DNA of 8,488 nucleotides from Ilumatobacteraceae bacterium (lineage in GTDB: Bacteria > Actinomycetota > Acidimicrobiia > Acidimicrobiales > Ilumatobacteraceae): positions 1 through 8,488 of the forward strand of contig JAIOXC010000058.1 of assembly GCA_021741795.1 (NCBI GenBank), given 5' to 3'. The translations under genes and the position numbers were made by a program. The notes beneath the pieces were generated by a model. That model was not told the DNA's origin. It searched no databases and saw only the letters and a list, made by a program, of their open reading frames with translations. This document shows, one piece after another, positions 5,534 to 8,488 of this stretch (the stretch's first letter is position 1; each line of letters begins with the position of its first letter).

Positions 5534-6571
5534 TTACTCCGGAGATTTTTCCGGAGATTGTTCTGGCACCTGTGCAGGATCGTGTGCTGGCACAGATGCG
5601 TTGTTGCACGCCTCGTTATCGCTCACAACACCAGTAGACCCGATTATCGAGTTGCTTACCTGAGAATTTGCGCCAACCTTTCCCATTACCAGCGAGTCGA
5701 TCACGACTGCTCCCTGTCCAATTTGGGCCCCAGGTAGCAACACCGAATGCTGAATTCGAGCGCCATCCGAAACGGTTGCGTTTTCACCAATCACGCTGTC
5801 GATAATCACGACAGATTCAGCCACGGTTGCCGTGGGATGAATCGGCGCATCAGTCGCTTGTGCGGATCGTTTTGAAACGTGCACATTCGCCTCAATAAAT
5901 GTGTCAGGTCGCCCTGCATCGATCCAATAATCATTGGACCACATTGCAAACAACGACTGATCAGCCACCATTTGTGGAAATACGACTCGTTCTATGGAGA
6001 GTTTCTGGTCGCCCGGCATACGCACCAATGCAGATGGTTCAAGTACATACGTGCCCGCGCTCGCAAAGTTGCTCGTCGTCATACCTGGTTGTGGTTTTTC
6101 AACAAAGCGCAGCACTCGCCCGTTTTCGTCAGTCTCAACAATTCCGTACTGAGAAGGGTCGCTTACAGGCGTGAGCGAAATTGTTCCCTCTGCACCATGT
6201 TGTCGGTGAAATGAAATCAACGATGCAATATCCAGATCCGTGAGCACGTCTCCGTTAGCAACGACAAATGTTTCAGAGATGCCGGCTGTACGCGCTGCAA
6301 AACCAATTGCGCCAGCGGTGTCGAGTGGTGTGTCCTCTACTGCGTACGACAGCTGCACCGATCCGCACATGTCGTTGGGAAACGCTGCCATAAATGGCTC
6401 TGGTTTAAAACCAAGTGCAAGCACTGCATGGGTCACGCCACCGCGTGCGAGAGAATTCATCAATCGCTCAAGCATTGACGTGTGCGCGACCGGCAGCAAC
6501 GGCTTTGGGATGCTGTAAGTCAGTGGTCGAAGTCTTGTTCCGAACCCTCCGACAAGCACGACTGCGTGCAT
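5534..6571 (-). CDS. Sugar-1-phosphate nucleotidyltransferase, probably mannose-1-phosphate guanylyltransferase, with left-handed beta-helix tail
   Basis: The likely reaction is mannose-1-phosphate + GTP to GDP-mannose + PPi. The N-terminal GT-A-like domain has GGFGTRLRPLT (8-18), PKPLLPV (22-28), the metal-binding VANGD (104-108), FVEKP (156-160) and WIDAGRPDTFIEAN (216-229). Residues about 244-312 form hexapeptide repeats of a left-handed beta-helix (IHPTATV, VIGENATV, ARIQHSVLLPGAQIG). This layout matches the short actinobacterial mannose-1-phosphate guanylyltransferases (mycobacterial ManB/RmlA2 type) rather than the bifunctional ManC. Glucose-1-phosphate thymidylyl- or cytidylyltransferase cannot be excluded from motifs alone. 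The C-terminus (about 321-345) is an odd low-complexity Pro/Glu/Gln tail ending QVPEQSPEKSPE. Its ATG is nine bases after the stop of the preceding gene, and eight bases separate its own stop from the next ATG. Its closeness to fbiA/fbiB homologues recalls the mycobacterial gene order. Confidence 0.87.
   Translation of the reverse strand: MHAVVLVGGFGTRLRPLTYSIPKPLLPVAHTSMLERLMNSLARGGVTHAVLALGFKPEPFMAAFPNDMCGSVQLSYAVEDTPLDTAGAIGFAARTAGISETFVVANGDVLTDLDIASLISFHRQHGAEGTISLTPVSDPSQYGIVETDENGRVLRFVEKPQPGMTTSNFASAGTYVLEPSALVRMPGDQKLSIERVVFPQMVADQSLFAMWSNDYWIDAGRPDTFIEANVHVSKRSAQATDAPIHPTATVAESVVIIDSVIGENATVSDGARIQHSVLLPGAQIGQGAVVIDSLVMGKVGANSQVSNSIIGSTGVVSDNEACNNASVPAHDPAQVPEQSPEKSPE
5537..5556 (-). 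promoter_or_regulatory. Hairpin covering the ribosome-binding site of the epimerase-like gene
   Basis: On the minus strand CTCCGGA, a six-base loop AAAATC and TCCGGAG form a perfect seven-base-pair stem-loop. The right arm contains the GGAG that is the only good Shine-Dalgarno for the ATG at 5525, at a rather long spacing of 11 bases. The stop codon of the upstream gene follows the stem directly. The two arms are also a ten-base direct repeat (5538-5547 and 5550-5559) because CCGG is self-complementary. No T-run follows on either strand, so a terminator is unlikely. Coupled translation, with a ribosome opening the stem, is inferred. Confidence 0.4.
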
Positions 6572-6580
6572 CGTGGCTAC

Positions 6581-7261
6581 CTACTCTTGAGTTTGGAAGG
6601 CAAGAGTTGCAAGTGCAGACGAGTCAGGCTGCGGTACTTCTACACCGTCGGCAATAAACGCAAGTGCAATGGCCATTCCATCACTCGTCAGTCGTACTCC
6701 ATCAAAACTGGCAATCGAAACTTTGCTGTCGGCAGCGTTGCGATAATCGTTCCATACCAGCACGCGCAACGTTGCATCTTTTTCAACACCGTTTGCATCT
6801 TTGCATTTTGTGTCGGCCTCAGTGATTGTCTCGCCACCATTGATGGTTGAAGGAAACGTAATCGACTTATCATCTACTGTGATGCCGTACAGATCAAAAA
6901 ATGTCTTGAGTTTGGCGGTGCGCAATCCTGCAAGCACCTGCGGCTTCCAGCCAAAGATGCCGTCAGCCTTGATATACGCGTCGGGCGAAACCGTTGCTGG
7001 GTCGGTTGCTGCACCAGGGAAACCTGTGAGGTAGGCATCACACTTGTAGACACCGAAGCTTGAGAAATACTCCTGATTGGCTGCAGCAGTTGCATCAACC
7101 GTTGGCTGCCCTTGGCGTGCATAGGTAATGAGCGCAATTCCAAGCACGCAGACGACCAAAATGACGGTGGGAAACAATGAGCCGCCCTGAAAGCGGATTT
7201 TCTTCCCTTTGCCTTTTTCGGCAAGTCTGGCGATTTTTTTCGCTGATGATGATCGGGCCAC
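6581..7261 (-). CDS. Single-pass membrane protein of unknown function (226 aa)
   Basis: The protein has a basic cytoplasmic tail (Lys/Arg-rich, about 8-23) and one membrane helix at about 29-47 (LFPTVILVVCVLGIALITY). An extracytoplasmic domain of about 175 residues follows, with cysteines at 74 (FGVYKCDAYLTGFP) and 153 (ADTKCKDANG) that could pair. This is an N-in signal-anchor topology with no lipobox. The domain includes a Thr/Phe-rich segment LKTFFDLYGI (118-127) and a Val/Trp strand ATLRVLVWNDY (163-173). I do not know a named family; it loosely recalls uncharacterised actinobacterial anchored proteins found beside sugar nucleotidyltransferase genes. The start is uncertain: GTG 7261 is chosen over TTG 7270 as the better start codon, since neither has a clear Shine-Dalgarno. 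It sits 12 bases after the glycosyltransferase stop and nine bases before the nucleotidyltransferase ATG, so all are probably one operon. A role in glycan assembly at the cell surface is a guess. Confidence 0.78.
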   Translation of the reverse strand: MARSSSAKKIARLAEKGKGKKIRFQGGSLFPTVILVVCVLGIALITYARQGQPTVDATAAANQEYFSSFGVYKCDAYLTGFPGAATDPATVSPDAYIKADGIFGWKPQVLAGLRTAKLKTFFDLYGITVDDKSITFPSTINGGETITEADTKCKDANGVEKDATLRVLVWNDYRNAADSKVSIASFDGVRLTSDGMAIALAFIADGVEVPQPDSSALATLAFQTQE

Positions 7262-7273
7262 GAAGACCAAAGG

Positions 7274-8488
7274 TTATCGGTTATTGAGGTAAATCGCCTC
7301 ATACCTTTTTGCAACTGCGCCAGCAGAGGCGTGATGCTCTACCCATGTACGACCGAGCGCCCCCATCGCAACGCGTTTAGCCCCGTCAGAAATCAGTATT
7401 TGCAACGCCGAAATAAACTCGGCTTCGTTGTCTGGTGCCACTGCGGTACCCGCCCCACTCTCGGCCAATGTTCGCGGAATCTCGGTACCAGCATCGATAG
7501 CCGCAACCACCGGCCGACCGGCGCTCAGAATTGAATACATCTTGGACGGCACGCTGACAGATGCAAGACCGGTCTTGAGCGGCACAACATGAATATCGCC
7601 AGACGCGAGCACTTCAGACAATCGTTCAATCGGTTGATAATCAGCGAAGTACACATTGTCGATGTCTGTAGCTTTCACTTCGTCTTGCAACGATTTTCGC
7701 GCAGCACCGTCACCGTTAATCACAAAAGCAATGTGCGGCATTGACCGTGCTGCTGCGAGCACGAGTTCGAGCGACTGCGAAAATCCAACATTGCCCGCAT
7801 ACATCACGATGACCCGATCGTCGATACCCAACTCGCGGCGGTAGCTCGTCATTCTGTCGCCAGGCACAATCGCAGACGTGTCAACGAAGTTTGGAATCAC
7901 GTGTAGCCGATTGTGAAACTTGGTAGAGAGTTTGGCGGCAACGTTTTGCTTCAAGTCTTCAGACAATAAAACAACCGCGCCGGAGCGCTCGTAACTTATC
8001 CGCTCAAACCAGCGTGCTGCGCGCAAAATTTGTTTGTTCGTAATGGCGCCGGTTTGCGCTGCTGCGTCAGGAAAGATGTCTTGAATGTTGAACACAAGCA
8101 TTCCACCTCGGAAAAGTTTGGTAAACCATCCCGTAAGTCCAAGTGTGAGTGGAGGCGACATGGCTAACACTCCATCGATACGCCGAGGAAACCCACCGGC
8201 AACAAGACTGCGTAGGCCAACAACTGCACTGAAAAACACAAACCCCAATGCTCTGCGCAGTAAATTTCGTTTTGTCTTGCCAGGAAACGGATGCACACGC
8301 GTGATTGAACCCCACGCAGTTTTCTCAACTCGCCATAATCTTCCACCCCAACCAGTCTCGATTGCGTGTTCGCGATACCACGGCAACGAAGTTACGACGT
8401 GCAATTCGTGTCCGAGTGCTGCCAATTCGTGCACGATGCGGGTCATCACCACACCTGTTGGCGCCATGTCGGGAGCAAAGTGTGGACA
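7274..8488 (-). CDS. WbuB-like glycosyltransferase family 4 (5' end beyond the right edge)
   Basis: At least 404 residues are visible. The reading frame is open to the window edge, and its first visible residues, CPHFAPDMAPTGVVMTRIV, are the conserved N-terminal motif of WbuB-type transferases, so the internal ATG at 8467 is not the true start; only a few residues are missing. Visible-residue numbering gives SLPWYR (34-39), ITRVHPFPG (62-70), FNIQDIFPDAA (133-143) and VIPNFVDTS (197-205). The nucleotide-sugar-binding half follows, with YAGNVGFSQSLELVLAAA (230-247), NGDGAAR (258-264), VPLKTGLASVSVPSKMY (302-318) and SAGRPVVAA (322-330). This is a GT-B enzyme that transfers a sugar, often an amino sugar such as N-acetyl-fucosamine in characterised WbuB, to a growing undecaprenyl-linked glycan at the inner face of the membrane. 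The donor here is unknown. It is the first visible gene of the four-gene minus-strand run. Confidence 0.88.
   Translation of the reverse strand, partial: CPHFAPDMAPTGVVMTRIVHELAALGHELHVVTSLPWYREHAIETGWGGRLWRVEKTAWGSITRVHPFPGKTKRNLLRRALGFVFFSAVVGLRSLVAGGFPRRIDGVLAMSPPLTLGLTGWFTKLFRGGMLVFNIQDIFPDAAAQTGAITNKQILRAARWFERISYERSGAVVLLSEDLKQNVAAKLSTKFHNRLHVIPNFVDTSAIVPGDRMTSYRRELGIDDRVIVMYAGNVGFSQSLELVLAAARSMPHIAFVINGDGAARKSLQDEVKATDIDNVYFADYQPIERLSEVLASGDIHVVPLKTGLASVSVPSKMYSILSAGRPVVAAIDAGTEIPRTLAESGAGTAVAPDNEAEFISALQILISDGAKRVAMGALGRTWVEHHASAGAVAKRYEAIYLNNR

Noticed and set aside
5526..5609. 28-residue N-terminal extension of the epimerase-like protein from GTG 5609
   Set aside because: The extension lies within the nucleotidyltransferase gene, is Arg/Ser/Thr-rich, and Rossmann proteins of this family normally start just before the first strand, as from ATG 5525.
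8465..8467. ATG at 8467 as the start of the family 4 glycosyltransferase
   Set aside because: The frame upstream encodes CPHFAPD, the conserved beginning of this family, and is open to the edge, so the gene is cut by the window.

Overview
The window looks like a chromosomal cell-surface polysaccharide region of an F420-producing actinobacterium. The evidence is a bacterial-type CofD/FbiA plus CofE/FbiB pair, frequent GTG/TTG starts, weak Shine-Dalgarno sites, and a layout like the mycobacterial fbiA-fbiB / mannose-1-phosphate guanylyltransferase neighbourhood. Base composition is moderate rather than very GC-rich. That would fit a planktonic Acidimicrobiia-like lineage, but this assignment is inference. 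There is no mobile element, RNA gene or CRISPR array, and no gene-free stretch longer than about 140 bases.

Layout. (1) Left edge: the N-terminus of a family 2 glycosyltransferase on the minus strand, cut by the window. It diverges from a plus-strand pair: a small protein of unknown function (311-565) and a 12-helix Wzx-type flippase (577-1872). (2) A minus-strand GDP-mannose 4,6-dehydratase (1859-2848) converges on the flippase with a 14-base overlap. (3) A 68-base divergent gap, then the plus-strand F420 genes cofD/fbiA (2917-3885) and cofE (3882-4592), joined by an ATGA overlap. (4) A minus-strand four-gene run, in transcription order: a WbuB-like family 4 glycosyltransferase (cut by the right edge, to 7274), a single-pass membrane protein of unknown function (7261-6581), a sugar-1-phosphate (probably mannose-1-phosphate) nucleotidyltransferase (6571-5534), and an SDR sugar epimerase-like protein (5525-4593). 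The last gene ends one base after cofE.

How the genes fit together. The nucleotidyltransferase probably makes GDP-mannose and Gmd converts it to GDP-4-keto-6-deoxymannose. The two glycosyltransferases would build a lipid-linked glycan and the flippase would export it. CofD and CofE complete F420-0 and add its glutamate tail. Their place inside a glycan locus is probably ancestral gene order rather than shared chemistry.

The most unusual points are the following. The epimerase-like protein has an intact NAD-binding region and C-terminal motifs, but all three positions of the SDR Ser-Tyr-Lys triad appear replaced (Ala-His-Gln). CofE is stand-alone and lacks the nitroreductase domain of mycobacterial FbiB. 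A 7-bp hairpin covers the best ribosome-binding site of the epimerase gene. cofD has a -10 element placed for leaderless transcription. I see no clearly new multi-gene system.
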